Shown piece after piece: positions 19,958 to 28,957 of a stretch of DNA of 64,000 nt. The notes beneath the pieces were generated by a model. It saw only the letters and a program-made list of their open reading frames with translations, did no database searches and was not told where the DNA came from. Position 1 is the first letter of the stretch. Every line of letters begins with the position of its first letter. The DNA is taken from assembly GCF_007003975.1 (NCBI RefSeq), contig NZ_VFTC01000009.1, positions 62,001 to 126,000 of the forward strand. The letters run 5' to 3'. The translations under genes and the position numbers were made by a program. This stretch comes from Mesorhizobium sp. WSM4306 (GTDB taxonomy: Bacteria > Pseudomonadota > Alphaproteobacteria > Rhizobiales > Rhizobiaceae).

Positions 19958-19998
19958 GGCTTTTGCTACGAGTGGGTACTCGCAGTCGGTGGTATGTC

Positions 19999-20424
19999 TC
20001 ACCCCAGCTTCGCGTCGAGCGACACATTGATGGCGCCAAGCGCCTTCGACACCGGGCATCCGGCCTTGGCCTTCTCGGCCAATTCCTTGAATTTCGCCGC
20101 ATCGATGCCCGGCACCTTGCCGATCACCGTGAGGGCACTGCCGGTGATGCCGGTGCCAGGCACCAGTGTGACCACCGCCTTGGCGTCGAGTTCGGTGGCG
20201 GGCGTGCCGTTCTCGGCCAGGAAATGGGAGAACTGCATGGCAAAGCAACCGGAATGCGCAGCAGCGATCAATTCTTCCGGGTTGGTGCCGGATTTTCCGC
20301 TTTCGTCCTCGAAGCGCGCCTTGAATGAATAGGGCGTGGCCTTCAAGGTGCCGCTCTGTGTGTCGAGCGTGCCTTTGCCCTCTTTCAGATTGCCTTTCCA
20401 GACGGCGTTTGCAGTGCGGTCCAT
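19999..20424 (-). CDS. OsmC family peroxiredoxin
   Basis: A 141-aa peroxidase of the OsmC/Ohr family that reduces organic hydroperoxides. The two redox Cys lie in AAAHSGCFAMQFSHFL and AKAGCPVSKAL, at the usual distance. It starts with the OsmC-type A-N-A-x-W-K-G-x-L-K-E-G strand rather than the Ohr N terminus, so OsmC is the better call. ATG 20424 with an AGGAGGACTTC site upstream. Confidence 0.9.
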   Translation of the reverse strand: MDRTANAVWKGNLKEGKGTLDTQSGTLKATPYSFKARFEDESGKSGTNPEELIAAAHSGCFAMQFSHFLAENGTPATELDAKAVVTLVPGTGITGSALTVIGKVPGIDAAKFKELAEKAKAGCPVSKALGAINVSLDAKLG

Positions 20425-20643
20425 GAAGTCCTCCTTGATTGCAGCGATAGCGCCGGCCAGGCGGCGTTCCTCACAACTATAGCGCGGGCGCGGGCGAAGA
20501 CCACCGCGCTGTTTGCGCGCGCATGGCGATCCAACGATGCGGCCAAAATTATTTTCAAAAAATCTGCGTGCAAAAATGTCGACTTGTCGTGGCGCCGAGC
20601 GTCCTGCGGGCGGCCACGGATTTCGTGGCGGATGGAGGTTCAC

Positions 20644-20859
20644 ATGAACAATCTGTTTTCAGCCCATTGGAACTGCACCGGCAAAAGGCCATGGCTGCAA
20701 GAGATCGATTGTCCGCGACCGTCCGGCTTCGGCCGGCTGCTCGCGGCAATTGCCGTCATCGGCATTGCGGTCATCCTTCTCGACCATGCGGCTGCCGGCA
20801 ACGGCGCAAATGATACCGTGATCGCCTATGGTTCATCGCAGCAAGGGAGCTGGAAATGA
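20644..20859 (+). CDS. Small single-pass membrane protein, hypothetical
   Basis: A 71-aa protein with one hydrophobic segment (about residues 32-46, LLAAIAVIGIAVILL) between polar ends. ATG 20644 has a GGAGG site eight bases upstream, and its stop overlaps the next gene's start (ATGA), which supports its being real and coupled to the YCII protein. No family recognised. Confidence 0.55.
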   Translation: MNNLFSAHWNCTGKRPWLQEIDCPRPSGFGRLLAAIAVIGIAVILLDHAAAGNGANDTVIAYGSSQQGSWK

Positions 20860-21212
20860 AGTATGTCTGTCTCGTCTACGGCGAGGAAAAAGATCTCCAT
20901 GCCATGACGCCGCAGCGTCTGGCCAAGCTCGACGCCGATTCGATGGCCTATGACCGGTCACTGGATCAGCAAGGCAAGCTGATCATCGCGCAGGCGCTGC
21001 AATCGGTGAAGACGTCAAAGACGGTCCGGCGGCGCCAGGGCAAGCGGCTGATCACCGACGGTCCCTTCGCCGAGACCAAGGAGCAATTGCTTGGTTTCGT
21101 CATGATCGAGGCGGATGATCTCGAGGAAGCGCTGGAGATCGCCGGCGAGATCCCGCTTGCCGAAATCGGCACCATCGAGATCAGGGCGATTTACGACGTC
21201 CCGGGGTCATAG
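20856..21212 (+). CDS. YCII-related (DGPF-domain) protein
   Basis: A 118-aa protein of the YCII/DGPF family, with the signature TDGPFAETKEQLLGFVMIEA and a C-terminal EIGTIEIRAIYDV strand. Such dimeric ferredoxin-like proteins are often beside ECF sigma factors; none is present here. Role unknown. Coupled to the small membrane gene upstream; its 3' end faces the GMC oxidoreductase gene. Confidence 0.85.
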   Translation: MKYVCLVYGEEKDLHAMTPQRLAKLDADSMAYDRSLDQQGKLIIAQALQSVKTSKTVRRRQGKRLITDGPFAETKEQLLGFVMIEADDLEEALEIAGEIPLAEIGTIEIRAIYDVPGS

Positions 21213-21232
21213 CAGTCCGCGCATCGGCAGCT

Positions 21233-22840
21233 TCAGACAGAGCGGCGGATCATGTCCGCCGCCTTCTCGGCGATCATCACCACCGGCGAAGCAGTGTTGC
21301 CGGAAACGATGCGTGGCATGATCGAGGCGTCGATGACGCGCAGGCTTTCGAGACCGGTGACGCGCAGGTCCGGGCTGACCACGGCGCGGTCGTCGACGCC
21401 CATCCGGCAGGTCCCGACCGGATGGAAGATCGTCGTCGCGATCGAGCCGATCTGGTGCAGCAAATCATCGTCGGACTGGTGGGCGAGACCGGGCAGGATT
21501 TCTTCCGGATGGAAGGCTTCAAGCGCCTTGGCGGTCATGATCGAGCGCGCCTGGCGTACCGAGCGCAGCGCGATCTCGCGGTCTCGGACCGTGGACAGAT
21601 AATTCAACCGGATTTCCGGCTGCACGTTGAGTTCGCGCGTCGTCGCATGGACAGAGCCGACGCTGTCGGGCCGCAGATTGCAGACCGACATGGTGATTGC
21701 CGGGAACGGATGCAGCGGGTCGCCAAGCCGGTCGGTCGACAAAGGCTGGACGTGGTATTCGAGGTCCGGCCTCGCCATCGACGGATCGGATCTGCTGAAC
21801 ATGCCGAACTGGCTCGGCGCCATCGACATCGGCCCCGATCGGGCAAAGGCATATTGCAGCGCGATGCGCGCCTTGCCGCTCAGGCTGTTGGCCAGCGTGT
21901 TGAGCGTCAGCGCCGACGACACTTTGTAGACGGTGCGGATCTGCAGATGGTCCTGCAGGTTCTCGCCGACATTGGGGCTGGCGTGCACCACGTCGACGCC
22001 GAGTGCGGCGAGGCGATCCGGCTGGCCGACGCCGGAAAGTTCGAGCAGTTTCGGCGTGTTGATCGAGCCGGCCGTCAGTAGCACCTCGCGTCTGGCGTTT
22101 GCCTCGATGGTTTCGCCGCCGACGCGGTAGTGGACGCCCGTCGCGCGCTTGCCCTCGAACAGCACCTTCTCAACATGGGCGTTGACGACCAGCCGAAGGT
22201 TGGGACGCCGCAGCGCTGGGCGCAGGAAGGCCTTGGCCGTGTTCCAGCGCACGCCCTTGCTCTGGTTCACTTCGAAGAAGCCCGACCCTTCATTGTCGCC
22301 GTCATTAAAATCCTCGCGCGGCATGATGCCGAATTCCTTCGCCGCCTCCTGCACCGTGTTGAGGATCGGCCAGGACAGGCGTTGCCGCGCCACTTTCCAT
22401 TCGCCGCCGGAACCATGCAGCTCCGTCTTGCCGCCATGGTGGTCCTCGGATTTGAGGAAGTAGGGCAGCACGTCGTCCCAGCCCCAGCCGACATTGCCCA
22501 TCTGCCGCCAGCCATCATAGTCCGCCGCCTGGCCGCGCATGTAGATCATGCCGTTGACCGAGGTGCAGCCGCCCAGAACCTTGCCCCGGGGATAGACCAG
22601 CGAGCGGCCGTTCAGACCGGCTTCGGGTGCTGTCTTCATCATCCAGTCGGTGCGCGGATTGCCGATGCAATAGAGGTAGCCGACGGGGATATGCACCCAG
22701 TGGTAATTGTCGCTGCCGCCGGCCTCGAGCAGCAGCACACGTGTGCCTGGATCCTCGCTCAGGCGATTGGCCAGCACGCAGCCGGCGGTGCCTGCACCGA
22801 CGATGATGTAGTCGTAGTCGCCATCGAGCCGTTGGGTCAT
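21233..22840 (-). CDS. GMC-family FAD oxidoreductase (choline-dehydrogenase-like)
   Basis: A 535-aa flavoprotein that oxidises an alcohol. FAD-binding GAGTAG is at residues 15-20, GMC signature 1 is PRGKVLGGCTSVNGMIY and the C-terminal IFHPVGTCRMG carries the catalytic His. It is the last gene of the nine-gene sugar/polyol operon and starts 4 bp inside the kinase stop (ATGA). BetA-like by shape, but the neighbourhood points to a sugar or polyol rather than choline. Substrate not determinable. Confidence 0.85.
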   Translation of the reverse strand: MTQRLDGDYDYIIVGAGTAGCVLANRLSEDPGTRVLLLEAGGSDNYHWVHIPVGYLYCIGNPRTDWMMKTAPEAGLNGRSLVYPRGKVLGGCTSVNGMIYMRGQAADYDGWRQMGNVGWGWDDVLPYFLKSEDHHGGKTELHGSGGEWKVARQRLSWPILNTVQEAAKEFGIMPREDFNDGDNEGSGFFEVNQSKGVRWNTAKAFLRPALRRPNLRLVVNAHVEKVLFEGKRATGVHYRVGGETIEANARREVLLTAGSINTPKLLELSGVGQPDRLAALGVDVVHASPNVGENLQDHLQIRTVYKVSSALTLNTLANSLSGKARIALQYAFARSGPMSMAPSQFGMFSRSDPSMARPDLEYHVQPLSTDRLGDPLHPFPAITMSVCNLRPDSVGSVHATTRELNVQPEIRLNYLSTVRDREIALRSVRQARSIMTAKALEAFHPEEILPGLAHQSDDDLLHQIGSIATTIFHPVGTCRMGVDDRAVVSPDLRVTGLESLRVIDASIMPRIVSGNTASPVVMIAEKAADMIRRSV

Positions 22841-24360
22841 TGCGGTGTTCTACTCGGTCCTGCGGCCTGTTCGGCCCAGAACGATCGCAGCGTATCGGCG
22901 AGGCCGCAATAGGCGCGATAACGCCTGTTGTAGTGTTCTTGCATCGCCGGGTCCGGACGATAGGCGGCGCTTGACCGGGTCATGGCGTCGACGCCGGCCT
23001 CATAGTTGGCGAACAGGCCGACTGCCACGCCGGCGCCGATCGCCGCGCCGAGCGCGCCGGTCTCGCGCGCCTCGGGGACGGTGATCGGCACGCCAAGCCC
23101 GTCGGCGAAGATTTGCGGCCAGTGCTGGCTGCGCGAGCCGCCGCCGGACAGCACCGCCTTGTCGAAGCCGACGCCGGCGTTCTTCAAGACGTCGATGTGG
23201 CGCCGATGCTCGAACATCACGCCTTCGAACAGCGCACGTAGCAAATGGCCTTCTTTGTGCCAGCCGGCGAGGCCGTAGAACCCGGCGCGGAATTCCGCAC
23301 CTTGCCCCGAGCCGTAGAGAAACGGATGAAAAATCGGATCGTCCCAGGCCGGCGTTACCGCGCCGACCGCGGCGTTGCAGTGGCCGAACGGATCGTCATG
23401 GTGATTGCTGCGCTCGATGAATTCGCGCACATACCATTCCAGATTGGCGGCCGATGTCGCGCTGGATTCGATGTTGACGAAGCTGCCGGGGCCGAAGCGC
23501 GCGACCATGAAAACATTCGGATCGACCACAGGCGCGGTCGAGAAAACCTGATTGACCGACCAGGTGCCGGCGATGACAGAGGCTTCGCCGGGCCGCACGA
23601 CGCCGGCCCCCATGGCGCTGGCGACGACGTCGAAATAGCCAGCGATGACCGGCGTGCCTTCCGCCAGTCCGGTCTCTTCAGCTGCCTTCGCGGTCACCGC
23701 CCCGGCAATGTCGGCGCTGTCCAGCAGCCGCGGCAGTTTTGCCTGCGCATCCTCGATGCCGTAGAGCGCGAGAAGCTCGGCGTCGTAGACGCCTTCGGGC
23801 ATGCGGACAAGGCCGCAACCCGACATGTCGGAGACATCGCTCACCCGCTCGCTGGTGAGGCGATAGGTGATGAAATCCTTGCACAGCATCGCCGTGCCGG
23901 TCGCAGAGTAAAGGTCCGGCGCATGCTGCTTGACCCAGGCCAGCAAGGTCGGGGTCTGCGCCGGCCACGGCTTTTGCAGGCAGATGGCATGCAGCGCTTC
24001 AGCGTTGCGCGCTGCCAGCGTTGCCGCCACGCCGGCGGCGCGTGTGTCGAGCGACTGGATGCCGATCAGCGGGGCGCCGGCACGGTCGATCAGATAGAGG
24101 CCGTTGCCATGGCCGGCGCAGCCGATGGCGGCGATTTCGCGGGCATCGATGCCGGCCTCAGCCATACAGGCGCGGATGGCGTCGCGCGCGTCCGCCCACA
24201 TGCCGCCGAGGTCGCGCTCGACATAACCGGGCTGCGGCGTGTGCGAGCGGCCGGCGACGGCATGCATGGTGAGCTGCCGCCCGGCACGGTCAAACAGCAC
24301 CGCCTTGATGATGGTGTTGCCGGCATCGAGGCCGAGCAGATATGCGGCTTGATCAGCCAT
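22837..24360 (-). CDS. FGGY-family carbohydrate kinase, LyxK/EryA-like
   Basis: A 507-aa sugar or polyol kinase. The N-terminal phosphate-binding LLGLDAGNTIIKAVLFD, the GYFDVVASAMGAGV and AGTWSVNQ blocks, HPFLYGSG and the C-terminal LSGGGSRSQHWPQIFADGLG (adenosine loop) are FGGY features. The middle (SSATSAANLEWYVREF, FRAGFYGL, LFEGVMFEH) is closest in my memory to L-xylulose kinase LyxK and erythritol kinase. Overlaps the aldolase stop by 8 bp and the GMC start by 4 bp. It would phosphorylate the imported compound or its oxidised form. Confidence 0.85.
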   Translation of the reverse strand: MADQAAYLLGLDAGNTIIKAVLFDRAGRQLTMHAVAGRSHTPQPGYVERDLGGMWADARDAIRACMAEAGIDAREIAAIGCAGHGNGLYLIDRAGAPLIGIQSLDTRAAGVAATLAARNAEALHAICLQKPWPAQTPTLLAWVKQHAPDLYSATGTAMLCKDFITYRLTSERVSDVSDMSGCGLVRMPEGVYDAELLALYGIEDAQAKLPRLLDSADIAGAVTAKAAEETGLAEGTPVIAGYFDVVASAMGAGVVRPGEASVIAGTWSVNQVFSTAPVVDPNVFMVARFGPGSFVNIESSATSAANLEWYVREFIERSNHHDDPFGHCNAAVGAVTPAWDDPIFHPFLYGSGQGAEFRAGFYGLAGWHKEGHLLRALFEGVMFEHRRHIDVLKNAGVGFDKAVLSGGGSRSQHWPQIFADGLGVPITVPEARETGALGAAIGAGVAVGLFANYEAGVDAMTRSSAAYRPDPAMQEHYNRRYRAYCGLADTLRSFWAEQAAGPSRTPQ

Positions 24361-25195
24361 TGTTGTAGATGTCCCAGGCCTCTTCGCCGCCGGCGGCGTT
24401 GTGGATCATCGCCATCAGCGCGCTAACCACCGCCTTCGGGTTGGCATGCTGATAGATGTTGCGGCCATAGACCAGCCCCTTGGCGCCTTGTCTCAGCAGC
24501 GCTGAGGATTTCACCAGCACCGTCTTGAGGTCGTCCTTGCCGCCGCCACGCACCAGCACCGGCACGCGCGCTGCCTCGACGACGCGATGGAAATCCTCCG
24601 GCCGGTCGGTCGGGTCGGCCTTGATGATGTCGGCGCCCATCTCGGCGGCGAGCCGCACCAGGGTGACGATCTTTTCAGCGTCACCATCGACCTGGTAGCC
24701 GCCGCGCACATCATTGGGCAGCATGACCAGCGGCTCGATCATCAGGGGCATGCCGTAGCGGTGACAGGCAGCGCGGACCTTGCTGATGTTTTCGACGCAT
24801 TGGCGAAACAGCTCCGGCTCGTCGGGCAGCATGAACAGATTGACGACGACACAGGCCGCATCCATCTCCAGCGCGCCGATGATCGGCTCCTCGTGGTTCT
24901 GCAGCATCGACCACATCACGCGGTGGCGCTGGGCGTTGTAGGGGTTGCCCATGTCGATGCGCATGACCAGCGCCGGCTTGTCCTTGTCCGGCCGTGATTG
25001 CAGGAGATCGGCCTGGCCATAGGCGAGCTGCAGCGCGTCAGGCCCCGCCGCGATCAGCGTGTTGATGACCCTGGGCATGTCCTCCAGGCCGACAAGGAAG
25101 CCCGGTTCATTGCACACGCCGTGATCGAGCGCCACGTCGAGGCAATTGCCGTTGGTGAACATCCGGTTCATCCGGGCCTTGGCGCTCACTTTCAT
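24353..25195 (-). CDS. Class I (DhnA/LsrF-type) aldolase
   Basis: A 280-aa TIM-barrel enzyme of the DhnA-type class I aldolase group. CLDVALDHGV is the N-terminal strand with the conserved DHG, EPLVMLPN a middle strand, DIIKADPTD carries the likely Schiff-base Lys, and VPVLVRGGGKDD plus GLVYGRNIYQH bind phosphate. It would cleave or form a phosphorylated keto-sugar. The start ATG 25195 lies 89 bp inside the end of the flavoprotein gene in another frame, with an AGGAGCAGAAG site. Its stop overlaps the kinase start. Confidence 0.85.
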   Translation of the reverse strand: MKVSAKARMNRMFTNGNCLDVALDHGVCNEPGFLVGLEDMPRVINTLIAAGPDALQLAYGQADLLQSRPDKDKPALVMRIDMGNPYNAQRHRVMWSMLQNHEEPIIGALEMDAACVVVNLFMLPDEPELFRQCVENISKVRAACHRYGMPLMIEPLVMLPNDVRGGYQVDGDAEKIVTLVRLAAEMGADIIKADPTDRPEDFHRVVEAARVPVLVRGGGKDDLKTVLVKSSALLRQGAKGLVYGRNIYQHANPKAVVSALMAMIHNAAGGEEAWDIYNNG

Positions 25196-26915
25196 CTTCT
25201 GCTCCTGAGATTGTGCGTTGGTCGAGCATCTCTCGCGAGACGCCATGATAGGTGTCGAGTTCGGCAACCAGACTTTTTACCTCGTCATCGCGACGCCGGC
25301 GGTTCCAGCCGCGCTCGGCGGCCAGAGCATCGGCGATGCGTTCGATTGAAACCATCGAGATGTCGCCGGCAATGGCAAGCGACGTGCGGCGCAAGACAAG
25401 GTCCGAGAGGCAAGTGACGAACTCATGCCGGGCGAGGTAGACGATCTCGGCTGCCGTGGTTTTGGTCCTGCCGTCCAGCCTGATATCGTCGGGACGTCCG
25501 AGACAGAACAGGATGATGTCGCGCGCGCCGCTGCCGTAACGATCGATGAGGTAGGCGGCGCGTTCGCCGCTGATCGCAAACTCACCCGCCAGATCGGCCG
25601 CCAGCGACGCCGGGTCGGGGGGATAACCGAGGCCGCCGCCGATGGGCAGGGTCAGCGTGCCGCAAAGGCGGTCGCGGCCAAGCTCGGCCAGCACTTCGTC
25701 GGCGGCCTGTTCGGCGAAGGCGCGGAAGGTCGTCCACTTGCCGCCGATCATGCAGAAGTGCGGGATGTCGCCGGCAATGCGATGCACGGAATGGCCGCGC
25801 GAAATCCTGCCGGTGAAGGCGTGGTCGCTCTTCGGCAGCGGCCGGATGCCGCTATAGGTGAAGACGACATCGGCGGCATGGACAGGAATGGACGGGAAGA
25901 CCAGCCGCGCAGCCGCCAGTATGTAGTCGGTCTCAGCCGGTTCGCAGCGCACACGCCCGGCCTCGCTGACGCGGATATCCGTCGAGCCGACCAGCACCTT
26001 GCCGAGGTAGGGAAACATGATGCAGACCCGGCCATCGGCATTCTCGAAGAAGATCATATGGCCGCCGAGAGCCTGATAGAGCGGCTCATTGTCGAGGATG
26101 AGGTGCGAGCCCTTGGTGCCTTCGACCAGCGGTGCCGCCAGCTTTTCCGATGCGTCGAGCCGAGCGATCGCCGAATCCAGCCATGCGCCCGTCGCGTTGA
26201 CGATTGCCTTGGCAGTCACGGTGAGACGTTCTCCACCCGCAGTGTCGGTGAGTTCGAAAGCCGACCCGCCCCGCGCGATCTCGGCGCGGTTGAGCGCGAG
26301 GCTGTCGGGTGACAGGCGCGCGGCGTCGCGCAGCAATTCGATGCCGAGTCGTTCGGGGTAGCTGATCCAGGCGTCGTAATAGGTGGCGGAAAAGCGCAGC
26401 TTGGGGTCGAGCGCCGGCCATTGCGCGAAGGTCGCCCTGGCGCCGCGGAAATTGTGGCGCGGCAGCACACGGCGCTTGCGCGTCGTCCAGTCGTAGAGCG
26501 CCAGTCCGGCCTTGATCGCCAATGCGCCGCGGCTGGAGGGCGTTTCCGACAGCCCGAGAAAGCCCGCCGCGCCGTTCATCAGCCCGGAGAAGACGGATCG
26601 GATCGGAATTGTCGTCGGCAGCGGCCGCACCATATGCGGCGCATTGGCCAGCAGCGCGTCGCGTTCGCGCAGTGATTCCTGCACCAGGCCGAACTCGCCA
26701 TTTTCGAGATAGCGCAGGCCGCCATGGATCATGCGCGAGGGCGCCGCACTGCAGCCTGAACAGAAATCGTTGCGTTCGACCAGCAGCACCCTGAGACCCT
26801 GCAGCGCCAGCTCGCGAAACACGCCGATGCCGTTGATGCCGCCGCCCACGACGACGACGTCGAACGCGCCGTTACGGCGGATCGTGTCGAGGATGACGGT
26901 TCTCTGGTCTGGCAT
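25107..26915 (-). CDS. GlpD-like FAD-dependent sugar/polyol-phosphate dehydrogenase
   Basis: A 602-aa flavoprotein of the glycerol-3-phosphate dehydrogenase family. VVVVGGGINGIGVFRELALQG gives the FAD motif (GGGINGIG), LLVERNDFCSGCS and SRMIHGGLRYLE are the DAO blocks, and VLVGSTDIRV, TYSGIRPL and GGKWTTFR follow. A C-terminal DAO_C-like helical domain is present (about 420-560). The enzyme would pass electrons to quinone. Erythritol-phosphate dehydrogenase EryB is a relative, so the substrate need not be glycerol 3-phosphate. The last 30 residues, running over the aldolase start, are low-complexity and probably extra. A TTG at 26930 is an alternative start. Confidence 0.85.
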   Translation of the reverse strand: MPDQRTVILDTIRRNGAFDVVVVGGGINGIGVFRELALQGLRVLLVERNDFCSGCSAAPSRMIHGGLRYLENGEFGLVQESLRERDALLANAPHMVRPLPTTIPIRSVFSGLMNGAAGFLGLSETPSSRGALAIKAGLALYDWTTRKRRVLPRHNFRGARATFAQWPALDPKLRFSATYYDAWISYPERLGIELLRDAARLSPDSLALNRAEIARGGSAFELTDTAGGERLTVTAKAIVNATGAWLDSAIARLDASEKLAAPLVEGTKGSHLILDNEPLYQALGGHMIFFENADGRVCIMFPYLGKVLVGSTDIRVSEAGRVRCEPAETDYILAAARLVFPSIPVHAADVVFTYSGIRPLPKSDHAFTGRISRGHSVHRIAGDIPHFCMIGGKWTTFRAFAEQAADEVLAELGRDRLCGTLTLPIGGGLGYPPDPASLAADLAGEFAISGERAAYLIDRYGSGARDIILFCLGRPDDIRLDGRTKTTAAEIVYLARHEFVTCLSDLVLRRTSLAIAGDISMVSIERIADALAAERGWNRRRRDDEVKSLVAELDTYHGVSREMLDQRTISGAEDESERQGPDEPDVHQRQLPRRGARSRRVQ

Positions 26916-26990
26916 GGCTTTGCCGGGCAAGGTTGGGCCGTTCTGCCGTCCGGTGGACGGCAGCTCAACTGGTTTCGGTTATGGATGGCG

Positions 26991-27986
26991 TCAGGCGGTG
27001 AGATTGGTCAGATGGCGGCTGGCGGCCTCGCTGATCTGGTTGACCTCCTGTCCTGACAATCTGATGCGGCCGGCTTGCGCGTTTTCCCTGGCTTGTTGCG
27101 GGCTGCGCGCGCCGCACAGCGAAAAGGTGATGCCCGGCTGCTGCAGCGTCCAGGCGATGACCACCTGTGCCTCGCTCGCGCCATGCGCCTCGGCAATCGG
27201 CTGGATCGCTTGCATCAATGCCGCCACCTTGCGGCGGTTGGCCAGCGAGAAGCGCGGATTGTCCTTGCGCTGGTCGTCGCCGGTAAAGACGCGGTCCGGA
27301 CCGATCTTGCCGGAGAGCAGGCCGAGCGCCAGCGACGAATAGCTGAGCACCGACACGTTGTTTTCCGCGCAGAACGGCAACAGGTCGCGCTCCATGTCGC
27401 GCACCGCCATGCTGTATTCCTGCTGCACCGCGTCGAGCTGGCCGGCCGCGAGATACGCCTTCACATCGCCGACGCTGACATTGCTGGCGCCGATGGAGCG
27501 GATCTTGCCCTGGGTCTTGAGGCGGTCGAGCGCTTCCATCGTTTCAGGGACAGGCGTCGTCGGATCCTGCCAGTGGGTGATGTAGTGGTCGATATGGTCG
27601 GTGCCGAGACGGCGCAGGCTTTGCTCGACTTCGTAGACGATGGAGTCGGCGCCAAGGTAGCGATGCACCGGCGCGCCGTCATAATCGAAGAAGTGGTTGC
27701 CCTTCTTTGTATGCCAGACCAGCCCAAGCTTGTTGGCGAGCACGACCTTGTCGCGGCGGCCCTTGATCGCCTTGCCGACGATTTCCTCCGACAGGCCCTG
27801 GCCGTAGGCCGGGGCGGTGTCGATCAGCGAAACACCTTCATCGATGGAGGCGCGGATGGTGTCGATGGACTGCGCCTCGTCGGTGCCGCCCCACATCCAG
27901 CCGCCTATGGCCCAGGTGCCCAGGCCAATCGCGGAGGCGGATAATCCCGACGCGCCGATGGTGCGCGTCAACATTTCAGGCGACAT
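26991..27986 (-). CDS. Aldo/keto reductase
   Basis: A 331-aa NAD(P)H-linked oxidoreductase. Seen: the opening LGTWAIGGWMWGG, SLIDTAPAYGQGLSEE with the catalytic Tyr and Asp, the Lys of VVLANKLGL, DHYITHWQDP with the His, and GASNVSV. It is nearest to the galactose-dehydrogenase/YajO-like reductases. It starts 11 bp inside the end of the SorC regulator gene. It could interconvert an aldehyde or ketose and the matching alcohol in this pathway. Confidence 0.88.
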   Translation of the reverse strand: MSPEMLTRTIGASGLSASAIGLGTWAIGGWMWGGTDEAQSIDTIRASIDEGVSLIDTAPAYGQGLSEEIVGKAIKGRRDKVVLANKLGLVWHTKKGNHFFDYDGAPVHRYLGADSIVYEVEQSLRRLGTDHIDHYITHWQDPTTPVPETMEALDRLKTQGKIRSIGASNVSVGDVKAYLAAGQLDAVQQEYSMAVRDMERDLLPFCAENNVSVLSYSSLALGLLSGKIGPDRVFTGDDQRKDNPRFSLANRRKVAALMQAIQPIAEAHGASEAQVVIAWTLQQPGITFSLCGARSPQQARENAQAGRIRLSGQEVNQISEAASRHLTNLTA

Positions 27987-28956
27987 TGCGTATGCTCCCC
28001 GCATTGCTCAGGACTGCGTTGGCCGTCTCTTCGTCGACGACCAGTGATTTCAAATAGCCGCCGCGCAGTGCGGCGCGGATCGGCCAGACTTTTTCGGCGC
28101 CGCTGGCCACACCCATCACCGTGCGGCAGCGACCGAGTTCCGAAGGCGCCAGCGCCACCAGGCGGTCATTTGGCGGGTAGTCGGCAAGCGTGCCGTCGTC
28201 GCGGATCAGATGCGCAAGGAACTCGCCGACCGCACCGCTGGCGGCGAGTTTTTCGCGGTCGGGATCGAGGCCCGGGTGCAGGTCGTAATAGCTCGACCCC
28301 GGCGTCTGGATCGAGCCGACGCCGACCAGCGCGATCGCGGCCTTGCGGGCCAGATCGAAGATTTCGCGCACCGAGGCCATCTCCAGCAAAAGGTCACGCT
28401 GCTCCCGGCTTTCTGCGAACAGCGGCGCATGCAAGAGCATGCTGGCGCCGCCGAGCCGTTCGGCCAGGCGCGTCGCCAGATGGTTGACGTCGGTATAGTG
28501 CTTGCCCTGGACGCCGCCGGTCAGCGGCACGACGGTGATGTCGAAGGCGCGCTCCGGCTGCAGGTTTTCGACCAGAGCGCTGATCGCCTTGCCGCCGGTG
28601 ATCGCAATGACATCGCCGTCGCGCAAGGTCTCGAGCAGCTGGTTGGCCGCCGCGCGCCCCACCTGCTGCAACGTGCTGTCAGGACTGCCGGCGACGGTTG
28701 GCGTCACGATCGCGCCCGCCAGCTGGGCGATCTCGATCAATTGTTTTTCGATATCGACCAGGCGCTGGAACGGGCTCTCGACCGCGATCCTCAGCATGCC
28801 GAGCTTGCGACCCTGGGCAATCAGCCGATTGACCTTGGACGGCGACAGATTGAGCGTCGCGGCTATGTCGTTCTGCTTCATGCCGTCGACGAAATGCAGC
28901 ACCAGCACGGTGTGGATCTGCCGGATCGCCTCGAAATCTTCCCTGCCGTCCGCCAT
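27976..28956 (-). CDS. SorC-family (sugar-binding) transcriptional regulator
   Basis: A 326-aa regulator. The N-terminal helix-turn-helix is KQNDIAATLNLSPSKVNRLIAQG (helices at residues 27-50), followed by the SorC/DeoR sugar-phosphate-binding domain with DGDVIAITGGKAISALVE, VVPLTGGV, ALVGVGSIQTPGSSYY and a C-terminal VMGVASGAEKVWPIRAALRGGYLKSLVVDE (core RAALRGGYLKSLV). Members bind a phosphorylated intermediate of the pathway they control. Encoded within the operon, two bases after the permease gene; it probably acts on the palindromes near 32.6-32.7 kb. Confidence 0.9.
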   Translation of the reverse strand: MADGREDFEAIRQIHTVLVLHFVDGMKQNDIAATLNLSPSKVNRLIAQGRKLGMLRIAVESPFQRLVDIEKQLIEIAQLAGAIVTPTVAGSPDSTLQQVGRAAANQLLETLRDGDVIAITGGKAISALVENLQPERAFDITVVPLTGGVQGKHYTDVNHLATRLAERLGGASMLLHAPLFAESREQRDLLLEMASVREIFDLARKAAIALVGVGSIQTPGSSYYDLHPGLDPDREKLAASGAVGEFLAHLIRDDGTLADYPPNDRLVALAPSELGRCRTVMGVASGAEKVWPIRAALRGGYLKSLVVDEETANAVLSNAGSIRNVA

Positions 28957-28957
28957 C

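Noticed and set aside
20856..21212. ECF sigma-factor partner locus for the YCII protein
   Set aside because: No sigma-factor gene is adjacent.
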